The notes: generated by a model from the sequence alone, not told the origin. A DNA stretch of 64,000 nucleotides from Dipteronia dyeriana (GCA_032871835.1 CM065299.1:93727152-93791151); one strand, 5' to 3'; numbered from the stretch's first letter, positions 1-13,404 are shown. Numbers and translations are program-made.

Positions 1-2552
1 TTTCGTGCAAAATCCACTATTGATGCGGTTCGGGTCGTGGTTGGCCACCCACGCCCTACACCACATGCATCGCTGTCGTCCACCGCTCCGAGTACCGCGG
101 TTAGTGCACTTGCCTCTGCCGCTGTTCGTGCCGCGTAAACTCACATGCATTCTACCGCTCTCTGTGTCGCGGTCTGTGCACGTGTCCGCACCGCGATCCA
201 GACCGCGGTACTTACCAGATTTCGTTTTCTTCAGTTCTTCGGTCTCCAAACCTCCCTAAAACTCTATCTCCTACTTCCAAACGCATCCCACGTCTCCAGG
301 AAGTCTTCGCATTGGTTGAATCCCATTTGATAGCCATTGGAAATTCAAACCATATCTAACAAATAATACTCATAATCAAGCCATATCTAACAAATAATAC
401 TCATAATCTATCTTCCTGAATATTTAATTACTTTACCTTCTCAAAACAAAGAAAAAGTCAAAAAATAGTGTTTATTAAGGGTCAATTCTCTCGGTGGTTA
501 GAGACTAATATATCCATCTTTTCTTATTAAACCGTAACATATGAGAAAATCTTTACTTTTGGAGGATGAATTCTATTATTGGACAAGGTCCACAGCGTAG
601 AGAGTGCACTAAGAAAGCACCACCAAACAACAAATATACAAATAATTCACCAATTTTTAAATGTTTAAGTTTTTCGGAGGAGACAGAACTCAGAAGACAC
701 CAACTTTATTGATCGATTAGCAATAAGACTTTGAACAAAATAAAGCAAACAAACAATCACTCCCAAATCTTGTCCATAGATTAAGATTTTTTTCCTTTTT
801 CTTTTGCCAGGATGTGTATATATAAAAAAATAGAGCAAGATAAGGACAAGTCATAACTTATGTTGCATTTGATTTTTTCGTTTGAAGACCGAATGATGTT
901 GAATTATATTGAACACAGAATAGTTACTGAAAATTGAAAACTGAATAAAATTTTTGATTTTTTTTTTACTGAAAACCGAAATAAGTAATAAGTTGTTTGT
1001 TTTTTTAAGTTATAAATATCTGAAAATAAATATTTGTACACCTATACCCTTTTAACTATTATTTGTTATATATTTATATTTTAATGTATTCCATGTTTAT
1101 ATTTCGAATTATAATAATATAATTCTCTATCAATGTAAACATATCATATAAATATACCACAAACAGACATAATTCAATTATATATATATATATACTTATA
1201 TGTAAATTAACAAAATTATTGTCGAATTTGAAAGTATCTCATTTAGGTATATAGAGATAATATTGTGGTGCTTGCGATACATATAAAGTGCATGTAGTTT
1301 ATGGTTAAGTTAGTTTAAGTTTGTTTGTAAAATCGGTTAATTTATTTTTTAAAGTTCTAATTTTATGTATTCACATAATATAAAACTAATCAAAATATGA
1401 GGAAAAAAAAAGTCTTTACCGAAATATAAATAGAAAGCGAAACAAGTTTGAATACAATTAAAAAAAAACGTTGGATTCAAATGGAGATTTTAGAGTTTTG
1501 AAAAAACATGATTTTATAGCTGCTAAAATTATTTAACTAGTGAGAAAAAAAATATGGTTAAGGGTGTGAGAGAAGATAAAACAGGAAAATAAATAAGACT
1601 TGTAAGGATAAATTTGAAAGTTATAAATTAATATATATTCAGTTGATTTGTTCAGTGATTTTAAGAGTCCATTAAGTGATTTTATCACTTAAAAAATCAA
1701 ACAAAATAACTTAATGACACACATTAATTGTCACTGAGTGTTAATTGAAAAAATCAAACAGACCCTTCTAATATTCACACGTTGAGAAAGTAAAGTGTTC
1801 ACTCATAAAAATATTGACTATTTAGCTCACTTTAAATAAGTGGATATATATATAAAAGTCTAAAATTTTATTTGAACATTAATTTAATTGAAAATTAAAA
1901 AAAATTATGTAATATAAGCATATATTCTAATGCAAAATTAATAACATAAACATGATATCAAAAAAATTTAAGATAATAATTAAACTTAAATTCGGAACAT
2001 CAAACTAGCTGGGGTGGGGACTGGGGATGATGAAAATGAAAACCATTATAATCTTTAGGTGAACTGGCCCCATTAGAATTATGAGATGATATTTCCAAAC
2101 CACGTTTTTCATGTTAATATTTATAAGATACCTTTACTAATCAATAATAAAAACTAAAAAAATCAAGTTTTATTGGAAAATAAATTAGAAAAGGAATCTT
2201 AATTTCTTCTGTGGGGTTTGCCTTACTTATTAATTATTTTTACCATTAAATATGGAAGAGAAATACACAACCATCTCTATTAAGATGTGATGTATCCTAC
2301 TTATTTTTCAATCATGTTTTTAGTGAACAATATATTCACAAATAAATGAATTAAGCTTGTTTTCCATAATTAGCAGCCCTTATTAGTAAACTAACCTAAG
2401 ATGTACATCTTAACATGAAATAATTTATTTAAAATAAATTAATAAATATGAAATATTGTTAGACTAAATTAACCTATTAATCACTAAAAATAATCTTCCT
2501 GAGAAAGTGATTCCCATTTAACATGATTTTTAGTGGATGTTTTACTGCTTTA
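1..2552. other. Intergenic sequence, no gene seen
   Basis: The first 350 bases (matching 38893-39240) are relatively GC-rich with short open frames but show no recognised protein. The rest is AT-rich with poly-A/T runs and stops in all frames. The matching stretch at 38893-41326 has many small indels against this copy, as expected of unconstrained DNA. I see no promoter, RNA gene or intact ORF here. Confidence 0.6.
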
Positions 2553-3003
2553 GAGTATCTCCAATGTAAGCATGGTTTGTGAAAAAAAAAAATTGTCACG
2601 TGAAATTAATAGACATTCCGTTAAAAAATCTTTATCTAATGCAGCCGTACATATTCAATCTCAAGGTGATGTGACAAAAAAAATATTAGACATTGTCAAC
2701 ATGTCCGTCCACTTTCAGACGACCTATTGCACAACCCTTTTAAGGTTGACTCAACAAACATTTACGACTGACATTAATTTTTCATCTATTTTTAGTACGG
2801 AAATAAAATAAAAAATAAAATTGGAAATAAAATTGGACACGTCATTAAAACAATATGTGTTTTAAACGGAAGTATTGGAGACCAAATTTTAAGTTAATCG
2901 TCTATCAAATTCATATTTATACAACATAAGAAGTAAGCCTCTTGATATTGTTGTCATGTTAACAATAATTCATATGCAAATCATTTTTGCATTAGAGATG
3001 CTA
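2553..3003. mobile_element. Tourist-like MITE (PIF/Harbinger type), TSD TTA
   Basis: The left end GAGTATCTCCAATG and the right end, read in reverse complement as TAGCATCTCTAATG, form imperfect terminal inverted repeats. TTA flanks the element at 2550-2552 and 3004-3006. The interior is short and non-coding. The same element sits at 41327-41764 in copy B, so insertion came before the duplication. Family assignment rests on the 3-bp TTA duplication and small size. Confidence 0.6.
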
Positions 3004-3077
3004 TTAGTTTGGCTTTTTGCCTGCCACATGACTTTTTACTTCAATAATTGATATGTCATTGTCTGAATTTTTTTTAA

Positions 3078-3668
3078 CACTATGTTTGGTTTGATGGAAT
3101 AGGAAATAAAGGAAATGAAAGGAAAAAATTTGAATGAATTTATAATATCTTGTTTGGGTTGTTAAATGAGAGAGAAAGGAAAGGAAATAGAAGGAAAATG
3201 AGGGGATTTTTTTTTGTTTCATCCAAATTGGCTTCCACCTAAATTTGGAAGGAAAATGAGGGAAAGGAATCCAGAATTAATGATTTTTTTAATATTTCAA
3301 AACTAACCCTATTAATATTGGATATTCATATAGTTAAAAAATGATAATTTCGTAAATAGAATAAAATAAATTCATTTATTTATCATCACCAAATTTCCTT
3401 TCCTCTCTTTCATATTTATAACCATTCAAACAACAATCATTAAAAACATTTTCTTTTTCTTTTTCTTCCTTTCTTTTCCTCATTTAACTTTCCTTTCCTT
3501 TCTCTCATATTTCACCGATCCAAACATAGTTTCCTTTCCTTTCTTTTGAATTTATAACCATTCAAATAACGGTCATTAAAAACATTTTCTTTTTCTTTTT
3601 CTTCCTTTCTTTTCCTCATTTGACTTTCCTTTCCTTTTATCTCATATTCCACCAATCCAAATATAGTG
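3078..3668. mobile_element. Tourist-like MITE in the COMT promoter, TSD TAA
   Basis: The ends CACTATGTTTGG and, in reverse complement, CACTATATTTGG are inverted repeats. TAA flanks both sides (3075-3077, 3669-3671). The interior is purine-rich on the left and pyrimidine-rich on the right, so much of it can fold back. This copy contains a roughly 135-bp tandem duplication (about 3400-3530 and 3531-3665) that is absent from the 429-bp element at 41839-42267. The right end lies 89 bp from the ATG at 3758, so it supplies nearly all the proximal promoter. Confidence 0.75.
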
Positions 3669-3757
3669 TAAATGTCCCGTCCGGTTTACTTGTCCAAATT
3701 CTTCGTCTACTCAAGGCAGTATAACTGGAACCTATCAAGTTAGAACTTGTAAAAGAG

Positions 3758-5128
3758 ATGGCTTCTTCAGCAGAAGCTAGATCAATACAAGAGAAAGAAG
3801 AAAGTTTCGCTTATGCAATTCAATTAGTGAACGGTTCAGTGTTGCCCATGACCCTGCAAGCAACAGTTGAGCTTGGCGTTTTTGACATCTTATCCAAAGC
3901 TGGTCCTGATGCCAAGCTCTCTGCTTCACAGATTGCAGCCCAGATGCCCACCCAGAACAAAGACGCACCCCAGATGCTAGATCGAATGCTCTGGCTCCTG
4001 GCTACACACAGTGTTGTTGATTGTTCTGTGTTTAACCTGGACAGACTTTACAGTCTGAATTCTGTCTCAGGGTTTTTTGCAACTGATCAAGATGGTGTCT
4101 CATTAGGCCCCTTATTGGCCTTAATTCAAGACAAGGTCTTCCTTGATAGCTGGTATATAGTTTATTCAACCTTTTCTTCTCTGTTGTTAATTTTCATGTA
4201 TGTATAGATAGAAAATGTAACTCCAAATTTTGGTACTCAATCAAGGTCCCAATTGAAAGATGCTGTTCTTGAAGGAGGGATTCCATTTGATAGAGTCCAT
4301 GGAACACACGCGTTTGAGTATCCTGGATTGGACTCCAGGTTCAATCAAGTTTTCAACAAAGCTATGTATAATCATACCACTATTGTTATCAAAAACATCA
4401 TAGAGGTTTACAGGGGTTTTGAGAGCATGAAGCAGCTGGTGGATGTTGGTGGCGGTCTTGGTGTCACCCTCAAAGCTGTTACTACCAAGTTTCCACATAT
4501 TAAGGGGATTAATTTTGATTTGCCTCATGTTATTCAACATGCTCCATACTATCCTGGTATATAACAATCGGGTATTTATATATCCAAGCTCAATTTAATG
4601 ATGATCATCATACGACGTATCAGTATAGTTAGTAAATGAACGATTGTATTACAGGTGTGGAGCATGTGGGGGGAGATATGTTCGAAAGTGTGCCGAAAGG
4701 TGATGCCGTTTTTATGAAGGTATGTTCAATGTTTCACATTCTTCAAACATGGTTCGTGGTTGTAATAAGGATTTCAAACTACATATAATTGTTCTTAAAG
4801 CAATGTTTCATCTTGTGGGGAAATTCTGCAGTGGATACTTCATGATTGGAGTGACGAACATTGTTTGAGGTTGTTGAAGAATTGCTACAAGTCCATTCCA
4901 GATGATGGGATAGTCATTGTCGTAGAGGCGATACTTCCAGCTTCACCTGAGACTAATGCTGCAACAAAGGCGACTTCCCAAATTGATGTGCTTATGATGA
5001 CTCAAAACCCAGGAGGAAAAGAGCGAACGCGTCAGGAATTCATGGCCTTGGCCACTGGAGCTGGATTCAGTGGCATCAGATTTGATTGCTTTGCTTGTAA
5101 TTTCTGCGTTATGGAGTTCTATAAATAG
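3758..5128 (+). CDS. COMT: Caffeic acid 3-O-methyltransferase (COMT)-like protein, copy A, 4 exons, 355 aa
   Basis: This is a class II plant O-methyltransferase, a cytosolic enzyme that transfers the SAM methyl group to a phenolic hydroxyl. Exons are 3758-4152, 4246-4556, 4655-4719 and 4832-5128. All introns are GT-AG and the joined frame is open. The N-terminal dimerisation region begins at the ATG. The SAM motif LVDVGGGLG is in exon 2 and [10 protein letters not shown] follows the exon 2/3 junction. Exon 4 carries catalytic His261 ([10 protein letters not shown]), Glu289 (VVEAILP) and Glu321 (GGKERT), equivalent to H269, E297 and E329 of alfalfa COMT. The alignment to alfalfa numbering is gapless (offset 8) from residue 123. 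Pocket positions differ from true COMT: Asn131 is Ile123 and His166 is Pro158, so the substrate may not be caffeate or 5-hydroxyferulate. Family confidence is high, substrate confidence low. Confidence 0.93.
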
Positions 5129-5204
5129 TAGATGGTTTGCTTATCAGTTCTTGGAATGTACTTCACTACTCTTGTTTTATTGAACTATGTATTTAGTATG
5201 TGAC

Positions 5205-5210
5205 AATAAA
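5205..5210 (+). terminator. Poly(A) signal AATAAA of COMT-like copy A
   Basis: A canonical AATAAA lies 77 bp downstream of the stop codon, followed by T-rich sequence. The same hexamer is kept at 43830-43835 in copy B. Confidence 0.5.
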
Positions 5211-5375
5211 TTACCTTGTATAAATAGCAGAAAAGCACACCATATAGGATCTCAATTCTCCAATGTCTGGTTTTACATTCGCTGATTCGCAATAAATGGA
5301 TGCATTGCAACTTGCAAGTCTCAATTGACACTTCATATTTATACACGGTAATGCACTAATGTAGTCTTTTACAGT

Positions 5376-5462
5376 CTACCTAAACTTGGTCTTCAATCTC
5401 CATCTTTCCAATGGTCGAGCAGCAGCTTCCTCATAATTCACGGGGACTTCCTCCAAAGAGCT
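5376..5462 (-). pseudogene. Possible terminal exon of an unrecognised gene
   Basis: The minus strand reads about 28 codons of plausible protein (SLEEVPVNYEEAAARPLERW and a few more residues) ending in TAG at 5376-5378. An AG splice acceptor lies just upstream at about 5463. The composition looks coding (acidic, Ala/Arg-rich) in otherwise AT-rich DNA. I do not recognise the family. No further exons are visible on the minus strand and copy B lacks the segment, so it is a fragment or chance. Confidence 0.25.
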
Positions 5463-6342
5463 AACACACTTCTATTTACAGGGAAAGTAACTAAGACCAT
5501 GATTAGCCGGTGGAAAGGAAATTACATAAAAAATGAATCCATTTAGGAAATGATATAATTGTAGAAAAGAAATTCATTTTTTAGATTCCTTTGTTATGTT
5601 GCCATATGAAATTCTTAATCTTTTGACCAAAATACCCCTTAATTTGTTTGATGTATATTATTCTAATTTATTAAAGTTTTAAAATATGTTCCAAATAATT
5701 ATGAATAATATTTTTTTTGACAGATTATGAATGATTTTTTTTTTAAGCTTTTAAAAAATATAATTTAAAAGATGTAATAATTATTTTGAAACATAAATTT
5801 ATTTATTAGAAAAATAAAAAATACTTTTAAAAATATAGTAATAAAATTTCACCGGTTGTCACCATGGCCACTAGTGATGGACTGACAGTGTTATTGGAGG
5901 AGACAACATCGGTCATCTTCAGTTGTCTGCTCCAATGAGGAGACCTCCTCCATCGCAAATCTAACAAAAGATAAAAATGATAATTTTGGAATAAAATGAA
6001 ATGTATATAAAAAATTTTAAAATTGAAGGTGGTGTTTGGATTTGTTTTTTTAAATTGGTTTTTTATTTTCGTACAAACAACTATTTGACTCATTTTAAAA
6101 ACAACACAAAACACATTTACGATGTTTTCTGATTTTAAAAGCTACTTTTAAAAAATATTACCAAATACATTTACAATTTTTAAAACATAATTTTCATTTT
6201 AAAAATCAATTTTAAAAATCATCATTTTAAATGCAATAACTAATGTGCTCTTAAAGTTTTTAGAATAAGGTGTATTTTAAAAAAAGAATGTGCATAGATA
6301 AAATTGAAAAGTAAGGAGAAATTTTCATATTTGGTAATGTGA
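5463..6342. other. Intergenic sequence, no gene seen
   Basis: AT-rich DNA with long A and T runs. A short GC-richer patch at about 5850-5960 has no recognisable product. The whole stretch is missing from copy B. Confidence 0.5.
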
Positions 6343-6350
6343 CTTGATAC

Positions 6351-6721
6351 TAGAGGTGTCCACGGTTCGGTTTCGGTTACGAACGGTTTAACTACCGGTT
6401 TTGAAGTGATTTTTGGGATTGGATAACCGTAACCGAACCGTCGGGAAACCGGTTTTGTATCCGACGTTTACAGTTCGGTTTCAGTTATGGTTTTGGGAGG
6501 ACGGTTTCGGTTCGGTATATCAAAACCGACGGTTTAACTACCGGTTTTGAAACGGTTTTTGGGATTGGATAACCGTAACCGAACCGCCGGGAAACCGGTT
6601 TCGTATCCGGCGGTTACATTTCGGTTTCAGTTACGGTTTTGGGAGGACGGTTTCGGTTCGGTTTTGGGAGGACGGTTTCGATTCGGTTTCGAACGGTTTA
6701 ACCGAACCGTGAACACCTCTA
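6351..6721. mobile_element. Non-autonomous hAT element (CGGTT-rich), TSD CTTGATAC
   Basis: The ends are TAGAGGTGTCCACGGTTCGG and its near-exact inverse. A perfect 8-bp duplication, CTTGATAC, flanks it (6343-6350, 6722-6729). The body is built from many CGGTT/AACCG subterminal motifs, typical of hAT MITEs. It is 371 bp with no ORF. Relatives in the window are at 7567, 22389, 47855 and 50118. Confidence 0.9.
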
Positions 6722-6979
6722 CTTGATACCGATGAAATATTTATTGGTAAGTAACATTTTATTATGACAATTTTATCCTTAATCGTTCTTATAAAATTGC
6801 AAGTGTCGTCCTTAACTTTTTGTTTTTTTGAAGCTAGGTAAAAAAAACTACCTAATAAATTGGTTGATTAATGCTTTCATCAAAAACAAGATTGATTTCA
6901 GAAGAAAGAAGGGCTATCATCAATCCAAACCCTATCATCAAAAAAAAAAAAAAATGGCTATCAAGAATTTTTATTTTTA

Positions 6980-7052
6980 GTCTCGCTTTTTGCCTGAATT
7001 ATTTTTCTTTTGGTTGAGACTTGAGAGGAAGGCCGCCCCCGAAAAAGCGAGA
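6980..7052. repeat. Small inverted repeat (hairpin)
   Basis: GTCTCGCTTTTT near 6980 pairs with AAAAAGCGAGAC near 7052, giving a stem of about 12 bp and a loop of about 50 bp. No target duplication is obvious. It may be a miniature element remnant. Confidence 0.35.
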
Positions 7053-7136
7053 CCATTATTAACATCAATATAATTGCTACTGATATGTCATCACTTCAAA
7101 GTTCAAACACCTAACACATGATTTGATATGTTTATA

Positions 7137-7431
7137 TGTCCTGTCCGGTTTGTTTGCCTATCCAAACCTACTCAAAGCAATACAATTGGTACCTACCAAG
7201 TTAGTAGAAACTTGTAAAACAAAGAAGAAAATAAATGGCTACTTCAGCAGAAACTAGAACAATGCAAGAACCAAGCTTCTGTTGGATTTGGTGGTATGAT
7301 TCATGAATGAATGAGTTTTATACCACCGTGGATCGAACCAGCTTGGTAACAACATCAATAGAACAATGCAAAAGAGAGAAGAAAGTTAGGCATATGCTAT
7401 TCAATTGGTGAACTGTTCAGTTTGGTTAGCA
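7137..7431 (+). pseudogene. 5' end of a dead COMT paralogue (promoter, start and about 27 codons)
   Basis: Bases 7137-7233 match the proximal promoter and leader of the intact COMT-like gene. ATG at 7234 opens a frame beginning MATSAETRTMQ, close to the [11 protein letters not shown] start of the intact gene. A 78-bp hairpin insertion splits it, a TAG interrupts it near 7387, and COMT similarity stops at 7431 in the codons for QLVNxSV. The continuation ([16 protein letters not shown]) starts at 23188, so 7432-23187 was inserted inside this gene's first exon. It is non-functional. Confidence 0.8.
7270..7347. mobile_element. 78-bp hairpin insertion within the COMT pseudogene
   Basis: The left 28 bases (ACCAAGCT...GGTGGTAT) and the right 28 in reverse complement (ACCAAGCT...GGTGGTAT) match with a few differences. 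The host sequence AGAACAATGCAA appears on both sides (about 7256 and 7359). This looks like a tiny foldback element with a duplicated target. The superfamily is undetermined. Confidence 0.5.
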
Positions 7432-7566
7432 GGACCCACCCCGATTCCTATTTGAGTACGAGGGAATCCCATAAAAATCTTATTTTTTTCTTTCTCTAAT
7501 GGGTTTGAGTTTGAGATTTACAATACAAACGCCTACGTACTCAATAAGGATCAAAGGCCTCGTAGT

Positions 7567-7923
7567 TAGGCATGCCCACGGTTCCGGTTCCGGTTCCGAA
7601 AGGAGCCGAAACCCGAATCAGAACCGTCGACCGGCGGTTCCGGTCCGGTTCCACCGGTTCCGCCGGTTCGGTTCCTTCTTTTTTTTTTTTTACAATTTAG
7701 CATAAGAAAATTTTAAAAATATATATATATATATATATTTGTTGGAACCGGCGGTTCTGAACCAAAACCGAACCGCCGGTTTGAACCGTCGGTTCCATGG
7801 CGGTTTTTTCAGAGGAGGAACCGGAACCGAACCACCTCCCCCACGGTTACGGTTCCGGTTACGGTTCATTTTACACGGTTACGGTTAGGTTCCACGGTTC
7901 GAACCGAACCGTGGTCATGTCTA
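7567..7923. mobile_element. Non-autonomous hAT element, TSD CTCGTAGT
   Basis: The ends are TAGGCATGCCCACGGTT and AACCGTGGTCATGTCTA. The perfect 8-bp target duplication CTCGTAGT is at 7559-7566 and 7924-7931. The interior has CCGGTT-rich arms around a short (TA)n tract. Two empty sites exist in copy B (near 43876 and 48640: CGTAGTTTATTTAAC uninterrupted), which proves insertion at this exact point. Confidence 0.92.
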
Positions 7924-8344
7924 CTCGTAGTTTATTAAACTTTTACTAGCCAATAAAAATATAATCTGAAAACATAAGTATCTTTTTTTTTTCTTTTTGA
8001 AAACATAAGGGCCCGTCCTGTAAGCGTTTTTCAGTTGTTGTTTTTCGAAAATAAAAATGAAAATGAAAATGAAAACGAAAACAGTGTTTTTGGTTTCAGT
8101 TTTGAATTTCGAAAATGCGTCTGATAGCATATACTGAAAGCCGTATTTTGAAAATGAAAACGGAAAAAACGCGTCTGGTAGGTTAACTGAAAACTATAAA
8201 AAATTGATTACATAATTAACTAATATAATTTTGTATTGTAATTTTTAAATTAAATAAAAGTAAGACATCAAAAATTAATTCAAAAAAACATATCAAAAAA
8301 TGAATTAATCAAAACTAAACTCTTAAATTATAAATAAATAATTA

Positions 8345-9634
<1,290 letters not shown>

Positions 9635-10287
9635 TTGATTAATTGGCAGTTGCCTAATATTCAACAAATCAGTATTTACAAGAAAAAACTTTTAGACTTT
9701 AGGACCCTTCTGGGTCAAAAAACCAAAGAGATCAACGTCAAATTCCAAAACAGTACCTTTATGACAAATCTTTTGAACAAAAACAGTTTGAACCATTATA
9801 ACAAAATCGGTTTCAATGACCTACACATTGGAAGTGTCCAAGTAGGCATTAAACCTCTTTCAAAAATCGGATTAAACAATTCCTTATTAATTGTTTTAAG
9901 GGACAAAAGAATTACAAATTACAAATTACAAAGAATCTATACTGGGAATGGCTGAAACCTCCCTGACATATGGTCCTATTTACTTTCAGTGTTACCCAAA
10001 CTTTACCATAGCCCTAAACACTGACGAACACAAAGAGAAGTGCCTAGTAATCAACATCCAGACCCATAACTATCAGTTCTTGAAGAAATCCAGTCCTTAT
10101 AAACTCGTTTATGAGTCCATTACCAAGTTTTAACCTCTAGACTTATCCCCAACTACATACCTCCATCTATACCAGCTGGCCAGACCATTTGCTTCAATGC
10201 ATCTCCCTCAATAATTATCCTAGTACCTGTTCCAGTCAAATGGGAAAATATTAAATTTCCAAATGATTGGGTCAAAGAAAAAGTTGA

Positions 10288-13080
10288 CCAACCTTCTTAT
10301 AAACCTCCTATGAGAAACCTTTATGATTATGTGACAGAACATGATAGAACCCTCAGAATATCCTTCAGAAGGGGTCTATCTCTTAGAGATGATGACAGTG
10401 ACAATTCCAGATCACTAAATGACTTCCAGTTAGCTAGAAATTCACTATCTAGCTTATCCAGACAAAACATAGCCAGACAAATATCCAGTTTAGCCCCCAG
10501 ACATCCCAAACAAATAACCAACCTTACACCAAGCCCAGTAGCTCCTAGCCCAATTGCCAATTATGATCCAGAAGATGAATCCAGTGAGTCAATAATGAAG
10601 GCCTAGGCCCAAACCAGAAAATCCAACACATGTGACCCATGTCCAAAAAACCCCAGAACAAGTAGCCCAACCTATACACACCTATGACCAAGGTCAAACT
10701 TCACCAACTCCTTCACAAGTTTTAACTGAGATTCTTGAACCAGAACCCTATGTCCGGTCCATTAATGTCATTGACACCAATCTCAGTATTGATTTCGACC
10801 TTTTAATTGCTGATTACTATTCCCCCCAGAATCAACGATTAAGAGAAAAATACGAGAAAAATTAGAGAAAAATTACTCCGAAAATAAAAGGGAACAATTT
10901 CGTAAAAGATTGACAGAAAACCTTAAAAGCATTAACCAAGAAATACCTTTCTTTGAATGATATACAAACAGAAAAAGCTTGGAACAAAAATGTCTCGTTA
11001 ATAATAAATCAAATATCAGGACCTACAAAACAAAAAGAGGAGAGGAAAAACAAGTCCATCCTCCTCCAAGACATTTTGAAATTGAAATGCCCAACGAAGA
11101 CCCAGAAAATGACAACAATACAACTCTCTGTACACCTTTCATAATTTTTAATGATGACCTGTCTTCAACTGTTCCTTCATCTTCTCAACAGATAGGAATA
11201 GTCATGAGACAAAACAATTATACGCATTTCTTTTTAAATTCCCTAGGTGAACAACTGGAAAAAATTGACCTTAACCTTTCTCAAACCATTGTTTACCCTA
11301 CCAAAGAAATGCCTCCACAAGTATTTGTCCCTTATGAGACATCCGCCTCCTCTTCCAGAAAGAAAAAAGGGAAAATGCCTGAGCAAAGCACTGAACCAAT
11401 CTTATTCCCTGACCATAGCGGCATTGAAAAATGCTTTAATAATATCATTGATGAGAATGAGCTTCTAAGAGTTCTTGAAGAAAGACTCAGAAACTTACAA
11501 AAACCAGAAATCCAAACCCTTGATAAAAATATCTCCAGTGATGAAGAAGACCTATACTTCCAAAATATGGTCCAAAGAATCACCTCCAATGACAAAGCAG
11601 ATAGCTACAATCATACCAAGTATTACCAAAATACCAAGCCTTATTACCCTAGATCTACACCACATGACTTACAATATGAAGAAACATTTCCATATCGTGC
11701 CTATACTGGTAATGTCTGTTATCAATTCAATATTGATGGCTTATCAGAATATCAAATTATAACAGTCCTTAGACAAATGCATACCATTGGTTATATTTAT
11801 ATCAAGAAACAAATCATGTCTCATGCAGATGAAGTTACTTCATTGACAACTGGCTTTGAAGGCTTTGTTCGGATGGTGGACACATACCCTCAGCCTGAAT
11901 GCCAGAACCTCTATAATAAGCCACACTAAAACTATGACTATCTCAACACCAACCAAAACAACTACAGACCCAGCCTCGTTTGTTCCATTAACTTCGACCA
12001 CTACAACTACTTCTGAACCAAATGGTATAGATGTTCTATGTTACACCATTTTGATGCATTTTGTTGGTAACCCTAACATCATCCAAGGAAAAGAATTTTC
12101 AAAACTTCAAAATTTTAAATGCAAAAAACTTAGTGATTTTTAATGGTATAAAGACATTTTCTTAACCAGAGTTTTACAACGACCTAACAATGCAAATTCT
12201 TACTGGAAAGAAAAATTTATTTATGGTTTACCAAAACTCTTTTCCAATAAGATACGTGACAAAATGGTTAAACAAATGGGATGGTCTGACTGGTCACAGA
12301 TAGACCTGAACACCTGGACTTATGGTGAAATCATTGCCACAATTATTATTGTAGCTTTACAATTATGCAATGACCTTCGACTCAAAAGTCAACTAAAACA
12401 ACAAAAACTTACAACCAGAAAAGAACTAGGATCGTGGTGCGAACAGTTTGGTTTTGACAAACTCCCCACACCTAGAAAAAAGAAATTTCACAAATCCCCT
12501 AAGGGAATTCATAAATACAAGAGAGACAAATACGGAAAAAAGGTATACCATTGGTCAGCATACATTCCTGTTAAAACCCCTAATTACTGGCCTCCTAAAC
12601 AAAGCAAGAATTTTTTTTACAAAAACAAAAGGACCAAAACCTTCAAAAATTCAAACAAATGTTTTAAATGTGGCAAAGAAGGACATTATACTAATAAGTG
12701 TCCAGACCATAAAAATAAAATCAAAAGTCTTGATTTGGAGGAAGAAATCAAGGACAAAGTTTTACAAGTTCTATATACTGATTCAGAACCTGAGCCAGAA
12801 ACATCATCCTCCCCCGAAGAAGTCCTAGTAGTAGGAGACTCTTCAGATGATATTTCCTCAGAAATCATCCTCTAACTTAGATCCTGACACACATCCTTGT
12901 TTCTGTAAGGAAATCAATGTTCTCGATCAATATGATTACTCCCTAATCATCAGTATGATTGATAACATTGAAGATCCATTACAAAAGGCCAAGCACATTA
13001 GACAATTACAACAGAAGACTGCCAGTGAAGCTGCTACTAGTAGCAGTAATACCCCTTCTACTGACAACAAACCTTTTAAA
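10288..13080 (+). pseudogene. Viral movement/capsid region, plus arm of a large inverted repeat
   Basis: A series of overlapping broken frames (10310-10606, 10632-10865, 10979-11929, 12264-12875) encodes a linker rich in Ser and Pro, a charged region, then the capsid C-terminal part. A nucleic-acid-binding knuckle CFKCGKEGHYTNKCP lies near 12661-12705, followed by an acidic Glu/Ser tail. This order is standard for caulimovirid capsid proteins. Frameshifts occur near 10600, 10865, 11929 and 12875. The segment is repeated in reverse orientation at 14647-17424. Confidence 0.8.
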
Positions 13081-13404
13081 AATACTCATTTTCAAACCCC
13101 TGATTTTGAACAAAATGTTTTTGAAAAATTTTAAAATTCCAAATCAAGGAAAGTGAACATCACTGGCCTTCAAAAAGAAATCCAAAACATCAAAGAAGAA
13201 ATCAAAGTTTTAAAGAAAAATGTTTAAGATTTACAAATAAAAAATAGCTTGAAAGAACAGTTTTCAAAAACCCCTATTGAAAAGGATCCCAGTTTTAGCA
13301 GCTCAGAGGAATCTGATACTGCTCAACCTGATCAAGAGGAAAACACAAGTGACAAAAACTTTGCCCAGATCAATGCAATAAGAGAGATCAAAATCCAAAA
13401 ATAG

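Noticed and set aside
12448..12828. Overlapping alternative-frame ORFs in the viral arms (also 10953-11144, 11247-11468, 11475-11762)
   Set aside because: These are shadows of the capsid frame and carry no motif of their own.
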